A stretch of DNA of 64,000 nucleotides from Eulemur rufifrons (GCF_041146395.1 NC_090996.1:30156738-30220737); one strand, 5' to 3'. Shown: positions 1 through 12,945, counted from the stretch's first letter. The notes: generated by a model not told the origin, from the sequence alone. A program made the numbers and translations.

Positions 1-172
1 CGGCAAAACAAAAGAGCAGATGCTTGGCTTGGGAGAGTGGACTGAACAGTCTTTGAAAGGGAGAGGGTAGGCTTTTCAGCAACTTTCAATGCCCAGGGAG
101 GCCAGTCGCCCACAGAACCCCAGGTCTTACAACACCCTGAAGCTGAAGGGGAATCTGCGACCCTTAATTTTC

Positions 173-217
173 ATGTGTGTGTGTGAATGTGTGCATGTGT
201 GCGTGTGTGCGTGTTTG
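173..217. repeat. TG-rich simple repeat
   Basis: Imperfect (TG)n with A and C interruptions in ABAT intron 10. Confidence 0.85.
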
Positions 218-242
218 CCTTGTGATTTATCACAGATTAAGC

Positions 243-535
<293 letters not shown>

Positions 536-1431
536 CTAGAACCAAGAAATGCCAGTCATCAGTCACCGTTGTAAGGACGGCGGAGCTGTATCGTTGCCCC
601 CACAAACCTCGGGGGACAGAGACGTCTACCAGAGGGACTGGGAGCTCTTCTCAGACAGATGTTATCAGCTGGACCCCTGAGGTACATATTCAGTGCACAG
701 ATGTTCGATTTTACCCACATACTTAAAAATGTTTTTTTAAAAATATATTCGCAAATTTAAAATCAAGAGATTTCACATAAATATCCGAAATGCCGGCTTC
801 TCACAAGTTCTGCACCATTTGGGCTCATTTTTCTCCCGTGGCAGCAGCAGGTGGCCAAGCAATGCTCCCTGCCTGCCTTTCTCCTTTCTGTCCCTGCCAG
901 CTGGCTGGGCTGTCGGAGTTCTAACCCCTGCTCTACCGGCTCTTCAAGCCCCTGCCCGGGGCCGTGGCTCCACTGCTCTGGCTTCCACGGGTCTCAGGTG
1001 GGCCAGGTGCTAATGAGGGGTACCTGCTCCCAGGGTGACCTGAGACAGGGGCTGAGCTGGGCAGGCCGCTCCCAGGAAGTGGCCCTGGCCTTTGCAGGAG
1101 GTCTGCTCTGTCACAGAGGGTAGCAGGGGAGACCCCGCCCCCTTGAGTGCAGGCGGGGATGCACAATGCCCCAATTCCTTCCCAGCCCCAAGCAGATGGC
1201 CCAGCTGCCACCCTGGTGCACGCATTCCTGCTGATATCCTGGATTATTCCAGACCCGTCAAATTCAGGCAGTTGTCCTGGGAAACCACAGGAAGCCCACC
1301 AGGGAGCAGTCCAGTCAGCCTTGACACTCAGGGAACAGACTCCTAAGTGGAAGCGTGTGGGGACCCCTCCTAATTCAGAGGGACAGCGCCAGCCCCCCAA
1401 ACACACACGATGGAAGCTGAGCTGCACTCAC
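536..1431 (-). other. ABAT: ABAT intron 9, no feature recognised
   Basis: Unique-looking sequence, with an AT-rich patch at 720-790 and a GC-richer part at 900-1400. Reading frames here on both strands lack family signatures. Confidence 0.6.
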
Positions 1432-1494
1432 CTGGTTAATCATGCAGGTCTCCAGCTCCTCTTTGGAGAAGCCCCTCTGTCCCCTTTCCTTGCT
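1432..1494 (-). CDS. ABAT: ABAT exon 9
   Basis: A 63-bp, phase-0 exon: [20 protein letters not shown] and a final Gln. This is a charged surface segment of ABAT, with Lys in place of the Gln I recall in human FSQEE. Acceptor TTCTGTCAG, donor GTGAGT. The intron to exon 8 is only 440 bp. Confidence 0.96.
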
Positions 1495-2641
<1,147 letters not shown>

Positions 2642-2722
2642 TGAGAGCAAGGACGACCGGAGCTTCTCCACAAAGTTCTCCGGAGGCAGGATTCCGAGGG
2701 CAGGTCTGTTGATGAATGTGCT
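2642..2722 (-). CDS. ABAT: ABAT exon 7
   Basis: An 81-bp, phase-0 exon of 27 codons: [20 protein letters not shown] followed by [23 protein letters not shown] is a signature stretch of vertebrate ABAT. Compared with the human protein from memory, the exon 6/7 junction reads QNVSTFIN rather than QNASMFVN. Acceptor CTTTCACAG, donor GTGAGT. Confidence 0.95.
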
Positions 2723-2889
2723 CTGTGAAAGGCCAAGAGACAAATGGTGACTTCTCCGCCCAACCCAGCTCCTGCTGACTGACAATGCTTTGCACAGACC
2801 CCGTGTTCCAGTAGGCTCTGAGTAGGTGGATGGCGTTCTGCCCGTGTGGGGAACGACAGGATTCCCTGAGATTTTAGAGAAATCCACTA

Positions 2890-3054
2890 CGATTGCTCTG
2901 GATTTTTTGAAAAAGTGTCAATTTCCTGGTTGTGATATCACATTATAGTTACACAAGATGCTTCCGATTGGAAACTGAGTGAAGGGTACATGGGACCTCT
3001 TTATACTATTTTTTGTAACTTCTTGTGAATCTATAATTTTTCTTTAAAAAACCA
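2890..3054 (+). mobile_element. old L1 3' end
   Basis: 'GTGAAGGGTACATGGGACCTC' type end followed by 'GTGAATCTATAATTTTTC' and an A-rich tail is the usual 3' terminus of mammalian-wide L1M elements. Truncated and diverged. Confidence 0.75.
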
Positions 3055-3636
3055 TCAGAAAGGCAAAAATAACCCAAAAAATGTACACTGGCAAGTACCA
3101 TTGAGGATGTAGAGCAACTAGAACTCTCATTCACAGCTGGGGGGAAGGCAAAATGGGGCAGCCCCTTTGGAAAACAGCTTGGAAGCTTCTCACAATGTGG
3201 AACACCCCCTCCCCTGTCACCCAGCAGTCCACTCCCGGTGTTGCCCAGGTGGAACGAAAGCACATGTCCACACAAAGATGTGTACATGAATGTTTACAGT
3301 GGCTTCTGTTCTCATTTGCCAAAAACCGGAAACAGCCCAAATGTCCCTGCACTGGGGAAAGGAGAGACAAACCGTGGTTCACGCACACAACGGGACGCTA
3401 CTCAGGGACAAAAAGGAACCATCTTCCTATACACACAACAGCGCGGAAGAATCTGAGTTACGACGCTGAGTGACAGAAGCCGGAATCAAAGGATTATATG
3501 CCATATGGTTCCATTTCTATGACGGTCTGGAAAAGGCAATGCTATTGGGACAGAAAACAGCTCGTGCTTGCCAGGGGCTGGAGTCGGATTGACTAAAGGG
3601 CCTGGGGGACTATTTGGGGTGATAAACCCATTCTAT
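3055..3636 (+). mobile_element. old L1 3' fragment, first part
   Basis: Matches the L1M 3' region ('CCAGGGGCTGGAGTCGG', 'CCAAATGTCCCTGCA', 'GCTACTCAGGGACAAAAAGG'). It is interrupted by the reverse L1 at 3637-4137 and resumes at 4138. Confidence 0.75.
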
Positions 3637-4137
3637 CTGGGCTTTAAAAAAATTTATAGTAAAAAAACACATAAAATAAATAAAACTTACCATCTTAACC
3701 ATTTCTAAGTGTACAGCTCAGTAGTGATAAGAACATCCCATTGTTGTGCATCCATCTCTAGAACTTTTTCATCATCCTGAATTGAAACTCTGCCCCCTTG
3801 AAACAACAGCTGCCCATTCTCACTCCCCCAGCCCCTGGCTACCCTCAGTCTGCTTCCTGTCTCTGTGGGTTCAACTATTCTACAGACCTTATAAAAGTGC
3901 GATCATATAGTATTTGTCTTTTTGTGACAGGCTTATTTCCCTTAGCATAATGTCCTTAGTGTTCATCCATGTTGTGGTGTATGTCAGAATTTCCCTTCTC
4001 TTTAAGGCTAAATAATATTCCACCGTGTGGATAGACGCATCTTGTATAGCCACCCATTGTCGGCGGACAGGTGGGTTGCTGCCACCTGTTGGCCACTGTG
4101 AATAACACTACCGTGAACATGGGTGTGTAAACCTGTC
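3637..4137 (-). mobile_element. L1 3' fragment inserted in another L1
   Basis: Reverse-oriented L1M 3' end. Features in order: 'CATCTTAACCATTTCTAAGTG', 'GCCCCTGGCTACC', 'TTTGTCTTTTTGTGACAGGC', 'GTGTTCATCCATGTTGTGG'. It splits the forward L1, so it is the later insertion. A short TCTGG repeat at both junctions may be the remnant of the target-site duplication. Confidence 0.75.
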
Positions 4138-4255
4138 TGGATTTTGACAGCGATGACATGACTATGCATTTGCTGAAACCTACAGAACTGTACACTAAAA
4201 AAAGGTGGATTTTACTGCATGTAAACTGCACCTTAACTTTTTTTTAAGAAATAAA
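4138..4255 (+). mobile_element. old L1 3' fragment, second part
   Basis: Continues the forward element with 'GAACTGTACACTAAAAAAAGG' type sequence and an A-rich tail, the normal end of L1M. Confidence 0.7.
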
Positions 4256-5020
4256 GAAGAAAAAAAGGCATGAGGAGACGGTGGCAGCTCTTAGACCGTG
4301 GGTCTGAGCAGGGGGGTGCTGGCTAAATATCCAGAGTAGACTGAGTGTGGAAAAATCCGTGTTAGCAAATTACAAGATTCTCTCTGTCGACGTTTTTTTC
4401 TAATTTTGATGGATGTAATCCAGAGAAATCATTTCCTCTGCAAGGAAATCAATAGTGTGAGCTGGACACTAAATGGACACTCCTGCCCGATGCCCAGGGA
4501 GCGGGGGCCTGGTGGTGACGGAGACGGAGTTGCTTGTCCAAGCCTGGGCCAGCCCTGCTGTGTGGCTGCCGGGCAGGAACTCGGGCCAAGGGAGCCTGCG
4601 CCTCCAAATTTCAAAAGAAAAGAGGAATGTGGATTGCAGTGTGCATTAACTATAAAATGCTGGCCAAAATACCCTAAAACAGCCTCTGGCCTAGGGGCAG
4701 TCCCACACTCCTGTAGCTGCATTCTTGAAGAAAACCATCCCTGTGCTGGCTCTAAAACACGGGCATGGTTGCTAGCTGCCCACACAGCAGGGCAGTCGGC
4801 CCGAACCTCCGCTGACAGGCTTGCTGCCATGTCCTCAAACACTTTCCTCAAAGCAAAGCCAGACAAGGAAAACAAACCGTAAAAATCTAATCCAGGAAGG
4901 ACACCTACCGTGGTAGAAGTTTCAACTATGTTGGTTGTTACTGTATCTTAAAAGCCTCACCGAATTTCATACTGTGATCTGGCTGTCTCATCTCCTGACC
5001 TTCTCTAAAGAAAGGACTTC
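4256..5020 (-). other. ABAT: ABAT intron 6, no feature recognised
   Basis: Unique-looking sequence. The 158-codon frame at 4406-4882 has no recognisable domain. Confidence 0.55.
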
Positions 5021-5024
5021 AAAT

Positions 5025-5175
5025 GTGGACAAAGGCTATGAATTTAATTATGTAGCAGTCTTTATAACAACAAAAAGTAGAAATACTCTCAGTGCCCAGT
5101 ATTTGGTTAAGCGAAGCAAGACACATTAACTCAAGGTAATGTTACACGGCTACTAAAATGGTTTTTAAAAAAAGG
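5025..5175 (+). mobile_element. probable old L1 fragment
   Basis: 'TAACAACAAAAAGTAGAAA' type sequence and a short string on 'GCTACTAAAATGGTTTTT' resemble the 3' region of old L1s. Short and weak. Confidence 0.4.
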
Positions 5176-5285
5176 TATAATCACATGGGAAGGCTGAGAT
5201 TACAGTGGATTTTTTCTTCTTTTTATAAAAAACTAGTCAGGAAGGTTTGTACCCCTGCGTCCATTCTTTATTTACTGAGTGCTAT

Positions 5286-5490
5286 TATACAAACCGCTGC
5301 ACTGTATTTCTGGACAGTAAAGTGCATTCATTCACCCTGGAGTCACGTGCACTGCGTAATGACGTCTTGGTCAAGTATGGACTACATATGCGATGGTCTC
5401 ATAAGATCACAATGATGGTCGCATAACAAAATTGCCAACCAAGAACGGATCCCTGTCGTTAAGCAACACTTGACTGTATTTCATTCCAGA
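5286..5490 (+). mobile_element. DNA-transposon-like repeat terminus, family not named
   Basis: 'GCGTAATGACGTCTTGGTCAA', 'CATAAGATCACAATG' and 'CCCTGTCGTTAAGCAAC' are a familiar primate interspersed repeat of DNA-transposon type; I do not assign the family. Confidence 0.5.
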
Positions 5491-5499
5491 GACCATTTA

Positions 5500-6779
5500 G
5501 GGGAATGCAAAAGTGCTAGATTAGGAATTCAAACTATTAAGGTTAAGTCATTTAATGTTAATGAGCCTCAAGTATTGAGTCTTTAAAAGGAGTGATACCA
5601 CCACTGCTCCTCTAGCTCAGGCGATAGAGCCAGACCCTCTCTCTCTCTCAACAAAAGGGAGAATAACACCGCTTGCCCTTCCTAGCTCACTGGGGTGCCG
5701 ACAGCCTCCTGGCCCCACAGAAGGATGAGGTGTGCCCAGAGAGGGTGGAGCCGTGAGCCCAGGAAGCCAGCGTGGGAAAGAAAGCATTGGTGGGTCTTGG
5801 GCACTGACTACATGGCAGGCACTGGGCAGGAACTTTACTTATCCTTATAACCTTATCACCCTTTACCGATCAGAAGAACAAGTCATTGTACTAGAGGAGA
5901 GAGATGCATTAGATTTAGTGGAAAATGTGTCACACCAGTGAATACAGAAAAGTTCAGCTCTGCAAGAGATAGAGGTGGAAGCTGCAGGGGGTTATTCTTG
6001 GGACTCCAGGAGGGAGGTGAGCCAGGGGCACAGCTGGGGGCTGCCCAGGAGCCCCAGGCCGTGCTAAGACTGGCCCCTTCAGTGTCTTGGTGATGAGAGC
6101 TCCCTTTCATGCTAACAAGAGACCTGAGCTAATGGGCTAAGAGCAGGACAGTGGCTGGAGGTCCAGCAGCAGTCCCGGGTGGCGATTGGGAAGAGGCTGG
6201 GAGGGGTCTGGGATGGGGATAAGCAACGGGCTCACGAGGAAGTGGATTGGGGTTATAAAAAGGGATTGTATTTAATGCAGCATGGCATCCTGGATCAGAT
6301 CCTGGAACAACAAATGCCATTAGTGGGAAAACTGGTGAAATCTAAAAGCCTGCAGTGTGCCATGTCCCAACATTCGTCTGTACAGATTGCTCTGACAGAT
6401 GTACCTGGTGAGGTGAGATGCTGACACAGGGGACAGCTGGGGAAAGGTAGATGTGAGCTCTCGTTACAACTCATCTGTACATCCATGATTAGTCTAAACA
6501 CCAACCTAGTTATAAAAGGGGAGGACAGTGCTGGGATTTGGGACATCTCGGGTACCTCTCTCTTGGACATAATGTGTTAATAATATGTTTAGTGCAAATC
6601 CAAACAGTGACATCACTGCATGGGGGAAACCCAAGGACGGAGAGGACCCAGACATCATTCTCCTCGTGGCTTGAGGACTTGGCTAGGACTGTTAGAAATT
6701 GTGGCAAATTCATATCTGGTACTTTTTCTGCTTAGTGACCACCCAGGTGGGTCTACGGGTTTAAGTAGTGGGGAAAGTT
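5500..6779 (-). other. ABAT: ABAT intron 6, no feature recognised
   Basis: A short CT run at 5637-5650; otherwise unique-looking sequence without a clear element. Confidence 0.5.
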
Positions 6780-6784
6780 AACCC

Positions 6785-6910
6785 TCCTCTTTGTAGAGCT
6801 GGGGAAACTGAGGACCAGAGAGCTCAAGCAACTTGCCCCAAATCACACAGCCAGGAAGGAGCAGAACCACAACTCAGACCCAGGCTTACTGGCTTCAGCT
6901 GCCGTTCTCT
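6785..6910 (-). repeat. MIR fragment (antisense)
   Basis: 'GGGGAAACTGAGGACCAGAGAG', 'CTTGCCCCAAATCACACAGCC' match the MIR core in reverse. Confidence 0.85.
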
Positions 6911-7294
6911 GTCAGACACCCCAGGCAGCCTCCATGTGACAATTTAATGCTTGGCACAACTTGGAGTCCTTGGCTCTCCTGTGGGGGTCTTTAGGGAGCA
7001 TTTCCTTCTGCCTCCAAGCTGCTAGCGGGGCTCCTACGAAATCAGGCACATCATGAGAATGGGGTAGAAGCAAGCTGCCATCAGTGGCAGCAGGGAAGTG
7101 GCTCCCAGAGGGGCACAGGCGGGCGGGCTGGCAGCTTGACTGCCTATCTGGGCCCAGGAAAGATGTGGGGGGTGGTGTTCTTGCTCGACAAAGCGTGACA
7201 TTAAGAACAGAAGATATCTGGGACATGGGGTAGTGGAATTAAATGAGGACAGGTTTCTAGAATCCTTGCCATCAGCTCAGCAGTCTTAAAGTAC

Positions 7295-7380
7295 AGTGTG
7301 AAGCTTTGGTTTAAATGGCTGTGCAACCTTGGGCAAGTCACTTAACCTCTCTGAACTTTGGGGTCTTCCTCTGCCAGGTG
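7295..7380 (+). repeat. MIR fragment
   Basis: 'CTTGGGCAAGTCACTTAACC' and 'TCTCTGAACTTTGG' are the MIR core. Confidence 0.85.
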
Positions 7381-8780
7381 CTTGTAAGGAGCCCGGGGGA
7401 TGGCAAGGTATACAGAGGATGCAGGAGCTGGAAAGGTCCAGAGATCACAGGATGGCACATGTTTTACCTGGCCAGGCCTGCTGTGCTACGAGCATTCATT
7501 GCAACGTGACTGGGCAAATGCAGTGTGCAGTAATTACTGCATAGCTTGGGGGCAATGTAATGCGATGGCCATGGTGACATACGGAATCATAACTGGAACC
7601 CACATATTAGCTCCTGGGGACATGGTTTCATTGCTTGCAGTCACAGGAAGTAATTATGTGGGAGTTTCAGGGTGGTGCAAAAGGGTTGAAGCCACTTCTC
7701 AGGAGTTGGATGACCTGGAGGAACCTGCCCTGGCCTGGTAAAATACCATAACCACCACCTAAGCGCATCTCCAGCCAAGGATTTGGAAGACCCAAGATGA
7801 CAGTCCACAGCCCCCTAGCCTGCTGCCCGAGGTACCCTCACTGAGAAGTTCCCTAAGACTGTCAGGGAACCCCTTTCACCAGGCCCCCAACCCAAGTCCT
7901 CTGCAGAAAAACTCAGCATAGACGGGTGGAATATGGACTCCCCCTCAAACCCCAGCACCGAGAGCTGCGCCTGCGTGTGGTAGGCATGCAGCCGTTAACC
8001 GGGGAGTGAACTCATGTCAAGAAATAAGGCTGAAGAAGAAAGAAGGTGCTGGATCACCAAGGGCTTTGCATTTGAAGTGGAGGAGTTTGGGATGCATCCT
8101 GAAGGCAGCGGTGCTGGGGAAGGGCTCCACGCATGGCTGTTTGGAGGGAGGTTTGGAGGAGGCGAGAGCAGTGGGAGGGATGGATGGAGGGAGGCTCAGC
8201 AAGAATCCCAGTGGGAGATGTGAGGGCAGGACCAGCCCCTGATTGGGTGAGAGGTTAAAGGTGAGAGGTGGCTGGTTTCCCAGGTAGGGACAGGGTGGAG
8301 CCATCTCCTGAAATCAGAATCCCTGGGCCTGACATCACGTGCTGTTGGGGACGATTCTGCCTCCGGAGGCGGTTGACACTGCAAATGTGTCTGACATGTT
8401 TGTTGACACATTTTTTTCAGCACCAACTGCCAAAGCATCTGGGATCTGCACAACGTTTCAAAACAAAGCCGTGCTTTGAATGTAAACATATCCGTGCAGG
8501 CTCCGGCCGCAAAGGGGCCCCATCAGACATCTTCAGGGGGACGCTGGTTTCCTCGACAGCAGCCCCTGAACCTGTCTGCTAATTGGAGGCAAGAATGTCC
8601 CCAGGCCCCTCCCAGGCAGGGCACTCCTATTTATAAACAGGGAAATTTGTTTTTTTTCCTATTATCTTCAACTCTGTTGGTAAAACAGGAGGAAAGTTTT
8701 AAGGCTAGGGATTCAGTTTCTGGTCAGGATTGGGCTCTGCTTCCTTCTGCCTTTCTTAGAATTCTTTTGTAAGTCACATT
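7381..8780 (-). other. ABAT: ABAT intron 6, no feature recognised
   Basis: Unique-looking sequence, G-rich at 8100-8290. No element or exon seen. Confidence 0.5.
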
Positions 8781-8784
8781 CTGA

Positions 8785-9290
8785 GTCAATGGAAATTGCC
8801 CCAGTGATACTCGGGGTTGGTGAGGATGTGGAGCACCTGGAACTCACACACAGCGGGCGGAGTGGAAACAGCACAACCCATTTGGAAACCGTCTGGCAGC
8901 ATCTGCTGGAGCTGAAAGTGCGCACACACTGTGGCCAGCAATTCCACTCCCAGCTTTGTATCCAACGGAAAAACATAAATGTGTTCACCAAAAGACACAC
9001 ACTCCATGGTTCACAGCAGCAGTGTTCATGAGAGCCCCAAACTGGGAACTACCCACATGCTCATCAACAGCAGAATGGACAGGTTGGGTGCAGTATATTC
9101 GCACAGTGGAATACTATAAAGCCATGAGACTAGCTGACCTGCAGCTACATACAATAAGGATGAATCGCACAGACACAATTTTGAGTTAAATAAGCCAAAC
9201 AATATAAAGAGTACACACTTCGGAATTCCACTCATGTGGCCACAAACAACAGGAGAAATGCATCTATCTGTTCTCTAACAGGGGATCGTG
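8785..9290 (+). mobile_element. old L1 3' fragment
   Basis: 'GGTGAGGATGTGGAGCACC', 'AGCAGCAGTGTTCATGAGAG' and 'GTGGAATACTATAAAGCCATG' follow the L1M 3' region. No intact frame. Confidence 0.75.
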
Positions 9291-9429
9291 GTCTGCCTCA
9301 TTTGGTTGGAGGAAATAGTAGCTGTGTGGGGATGTGATCTGAGTCCCTGTTACAATTTCTGCATTCTCATCGGGGGCAAAAAAAAAAATCTTACCCTGTT
9401 AATACACAAAGCACAGACTTCAGGACAAC

Positions 9430-9925
9430 AGCGTACCTGTGTGTCGAGGCTGCAAGTATAACCCCAAGAAGATGCTACACCCTCATTCCATCCCTGGGAC
9501 CGTGAATATGTCACATGGCAAAAGGGGCTTTGCCGATGTACAATAATTAAGGTTCCTGATCCGTTAAGGTAGGGAGAGTATTCTGCACTCCCAGTGCAAC
9601 CACACGAGCCCTTGGTAGCAGACGTAGGAGAGGCAGACAGAGAAGGACTCAGCCGCTAGCCTGAAGGTGGATGGGCCACGTGGAAACAGGATGAAATGAA
9701 TTTGCCAACAACCTAAATGTGCCCAAAGCGGACTCCCCCCCAGAACCTCCACCTAAGAGCCCAGGTTGGTCAACTCCTTGATTTCAGCTTTGAGAGGCCT
9801 TAACTCAACTTGGCCCACCAGGCTCCCAGCCCACAAAAACTGCAAGGCATTACGTGGGTGTTGTTCTAAACCATTAAGTTGTGGTCATTTGACCACGGTA
9901 GCAACGGAAAACTAATAGGGTGGTA
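9430..9925 (+). mobile_element. LTR remnant, ERVL/MaLR type
   Basis: 'CATGGCAAAAGGGGCTTTGC', 'CCAGAACCTCCACC' and a terminal 'GCAACGGAAAACTAATA' occur in the order of a MaLR/ERVL solitary LTR. No internal coding part; subfamily not assigned. Confidence 0.65.
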
Positions 9926-10147
9926 TTAAAATTTCATGATGAGGAAAAATCAGGAAAATAATGTGATCCCCAGCTTCTTAAGGGGACAATAATGAAATAA
10001 GAATTTGAGAAACACCAGTTACTTGGGAAAATTTGTTGAGTGTGCCTTCAGGCTGTGTGCACATGTGCGTGTGTGCTGTACTTCAGCCTAACTGCGCGGG
10101 GGCTTTGCACCCACTCAGGATAGAAACTGCAGTCTTCTACCAAAAGG

Positions 10148-10351
10148 GTTCTCAACTGGGGTGAATGTACCCACCAGGGGACACTTGCCCATGGCTGTAG
10201 ACAATTTTGGTTGTCACAACAGAGGGAGGGGGTGCTACTGGCATCTAGTGGGTAAAAGATGCTGCTAAACATCCTACAACACACAGGACAGGCCTTTGCA
10301 GGAAGGAATTATCTGGCCCCGGGTGTCAGAAGTACCGAGGTTGAGAACCGT
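10148..10351 (+). mobile_element. MER20 (hAT-Charlie DNA element)
   Basis: 'GTTCTCAACTGGGGTG', 'TACTGGCATCTAGTGGG', 'GATGCTGCTAAACATCC' and the terminal 'GAGGTTGAGAACC' span a near full-length MER20, including both inverted ends. Confidence 0.85.
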
Positions 10352-10404
10352 AGTCTAGCAGGCATCTAACAACCATGTCCCTCACTGAGCACACAGGAGG
10401 GTGA

Positions 10405-10437
10405 AACAAAACAAAACAAAACAAGAAAAACAAACAA
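10405..10437. repeat. (AAAAC)n simple repeat
   Basis: Several AAAAC units with a few interruptions. Confidence 0.85.
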
Positions 10438-10469
10438 AGAGCCATGTCCCCTTGCTGCTACTCCAGTCC

Positions 10470-11045
10470 TCCTCGGATCCCTCGCTGCTCTCTGCTCCTG
10501 TGCACTGCCAGCCTCCCAGCTGCCCCGCTCTCCTGGCTGGGACCACTCCTGGCTCGTCACCTGTTAGACCTCCCCCTCCTTCAGCTCTCAGCTCAAACGT
10601 CACTTCCCTGGGAAGTCCTCCCTGCCCTCCACTCCCCAATAGCTCAGCTCCTGTGGGTTTATTCCCAGCACCTCCACTGGCTGTGTGGCCCTGGGCAAAT
10701 ACTTGACCTCTCTGGGCCCCAGTTTCTGCATCTGCAAAATGGGGATAACAAGAGTGCCTGCTTGGGGACTTGTCAACATTACAGCTGTAAAGTGCCACAC
10801 ACAGTGTCAGGTACATGTTATACTCTTCTTAAACGCTAACCATTATTACCATCATTATTTCGTGCCCACACAGCAGTGCCTGTCTTACCTGCAGCATTTG
10901 ATATGGTTGCTGTGCTCTATTTATGTGTGTGGTTAATCGACTGCCTCCATGGGGATGGGGGCACTATGTTGTCACCCACCAAGGCATTCCAAGTGTCTGT
11001 CACATAGTATGGTCTCAATAAATACTTATGGAATGAAAGAATAAA
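10470..11045 (+). mobile_element. L2 3' end interrupted by a MIR
   Basis: 'CTCAGCTCAAACGTCACTTCC' at the left and 'CAATAAATACTTATGGAATGA' at the right are parts of one L2 3' end, with a MIR at 10655-10860 between them. Confidence 0.75.
10655..10860 (+). repeat. MIR, nested in L2
   Basis: 'CTGTGTGGCCCTGGGCAA', 'CATCTGCAAAATGGGGATAA' and 'CAGTGTCAGGTACATG' follow the MIR over most of its length. Confidence 0.85.
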
Positions 11046-11135
11046 TGAGTGGGCTGTTTCCAAAGGTCGCCCAAGAGATTCTGTGAATGGCCGTGAACAC
11101 ATGTGGTCTTTAGCCTGAGTAACCCGGAGACGTAC

Positions 11136-11185
11136 CACATTCTGAGGCTGTTGGATGAGCTTCACCAGGGCGGGGTGGCTGTAAC
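11136..11185 (-). CDS. ABAT: ABAT exon 6
   Basis: A 50-bp exon encoding (G)YSHPALVKLIQQPQNV. The donor was placed after GTG so that GTACGT serves as splice site. Using the GT two bases earlier in that codon would leave a weaker site and remove the residue between Asn and Ser. With this choice the join to exon 7 keeps the protein length. Confidence 0.93.
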
Positions 11186-11274
11186 CTGGGGAGAGGAGGG
11201 AAGCGTTAGAGATCAGCATCACATCTGGGGGTACCCATGCCCCAGCCCTGCAACTCTCTTCACTAGGCAAAGGA

Positions 11275-11415
11275 TCTTTTATCCTTTGCAGACAAAGAGA
11301 GATTCCTGGGCCCCACCCAAGGCCTCTGACTCAGAATCTCTCAGGGAGCAGCCCAGAAGCCTTCACCAAATTCTCTAGGACAGTCTGATGCTTGCTCAGG
11401 TTTGAGCACTACTGG
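11275..11415 (+). mobile_element. MER5-like DNA element fragment
   Basis: 'CTGGGCCCCACCCAAGGCC', 'CTGACTCAGAATCTCTC' and 'TCAGGTTTGAGCACTACTGG' resemble MER5. Confidence 0.6.
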
Positions 11416-11419
11416 ATTA

Positions 11420-11695
11420 GATAAACACAGGGGAGGTAAATGCAAGGTCAAGGCAATGTCATGACTAGGGCTGGGGTGTGGATCAGCAGGACAGCATGAA
11501 GAGCTGCAAAGATGGTCCTGACTTTCTCCAGGGCTCACTGGCTGAGTCGAGTCTCAATATATGTTTACTCAGGGACTGAGCGAGTGATGCTGCCTGCAAC
11601 CTGCGGCCAGCATGCCTCACGCTGCCTTCATGCCCTTGCCTATTCCCCGAGGCCTTCTGCATTCACTGTGTGGGCTGGGGCTGACATTGCACGAT
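11420..11695 (-). other. ABAT: ABAT intron 5, no feature recognised
   Basis: Unique-looking sequence. Confidence 0.5.
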
Positions 11696-11699
11696 AAGG

Positions 11700-12150
11700 C
11701 TTAGGACACGCTTTGATTCAGCAATTGCTCTCCTACTAACTTAGCTTACAAATGTGTGTAAAGACCTATGTACGTGGGTCTTAATTATGACACTCTAATA
11801 TGCCAAGACGTGAAAGCAATCTAAGGTCCATCAGTAGCAGGTCAAGGAAATAAACTAAGATTTATCCACATGATGAAAGCCTTCTAATGTGACTGTGCAG
11901 CTGTAGAAGAGGATGAGACAGATTTATTTGTGCTGAGTTAGAACAATATCTGATATCTGCTAAGTAAAAAGGGGGACATGGGAGATATATATATACATAT
12001 ATATACACACTTGTGTATGCACAGACTGTCCCTAGCAGAAACCAGTAAGGATGGTTGCCCCCGGGAGGAGAATTGGGGACGCGGCTCAGGCTTGGGAATG
12101 ACACTGGTTCCTCCCACCCCATTAAAATTGAAAATAATTTTTTAAAAAGT
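11700..12150 (+). mobile_element. old L1 3' fragment
   Basis: 'GGTCCATCAGTAGCAGGTCAA', 'GTGCAGCTGTAGAAGAGGATG' and 'GGATGGTTGCCCCCGGGAGG' match the L1M4/L1ME type 3' end. A TA/CA tract lies at 11982-12011. Confidence 0.7.
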
Positions 12151-12547
12151 TAAGTTATAAGGCTTATTCTGTAGTCATATTGGATTTGAGTAAGATTGTT
12201 TTAATCTTCCAGGGCCTTTTTTGAAGACATGCTCTACAATTACATCACATATTGGCTTCCTGAGCAAGAACCAAACACATGTTGCCTATGAGAAAATCAG
12301 GAATCTTGGAGTAGGAAGTCAACTTTAGAGAAAAACTCCCAGTCTGTAAGTATCACATTTTTATTATACACACCTTGTACCTAGTTTCTATAAATGCATT
12401 TGCTTTGAAAGGGACTTTGTATCACTGTGGTCTGAATGCAGTGGGAACAATCTTTATGTTGCTGGCACAAGGCTCTGATCCTGGGCCCTGAGCTGCTGCC
12501 ACAGTAAGAGATTAGCAAGTGTAGACAGGTATTAAAGACCCAGCACT
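12151..12547 (-). other. ABAT: ABAT intron 5, no feature recognised
   Basis: AT-rich sequence; no element identified. Confidence 0.5.
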
Positions 12548-12711
12548 GGCTGGGTGTGGTGGCTCACGCCTGTACCCCTAGCACTCTGGGGGGCTGAGGC
12601 AGGAGGATCGCTGGCCCGTGAGTTTAAGGTTGCAGTCAGCGAAGATGATGCTACTGCACTCCAGCTGGTGGGATAGAGTGAGATACTGTCTCAAAAAACA
12701 AAAACAAAAAA
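12548..12711 (+). mobile_element. Alu-related monomer (FRAM-like or deleted Alu)
   Basis: Starts as an Alu left arm ('GGCTGGGTGTGGTGGCTCACG', 'CCCTAGCACTCTGGGG') but goes straight to a right-arm end ('TGCTACTGCACTCCAGCTGG', 'GTCTCAAAAAACAAAAAC'). About 160 bp: a free monomer or an Alu with an internal deletion. Confidence 0.7.
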
Positions 12712-12839
12712 GGAAAGAAAGAAACACATTCACAAAGACTACAGATATGAAATAAAAGGTGGCCAGAGAGATGCTTTTAGAACTTCAAGTCTTTTAACAA
12801 ATGCTGTCCCCCACCCCTGTGCACACGCTGGCTGGCTGG

Positions 12840-12945
12840 GCCTCCCAACTGAGGCAGCCCCAGGGAGGGGCTCACAGTCCCAGCGTTACTGTATGGTGGA
12901 GCCAGGATTTGAACTCAGGAGCCTGTCCCTTCCACTCCAACACAA
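12840..12945 (-). repeat. MIR fragment (antisense)
   Basis: 'GGAGCCAGGATTTGAACTCAGG' is the MIR promoter-proximal end in reverse. Confidence 0.55.
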
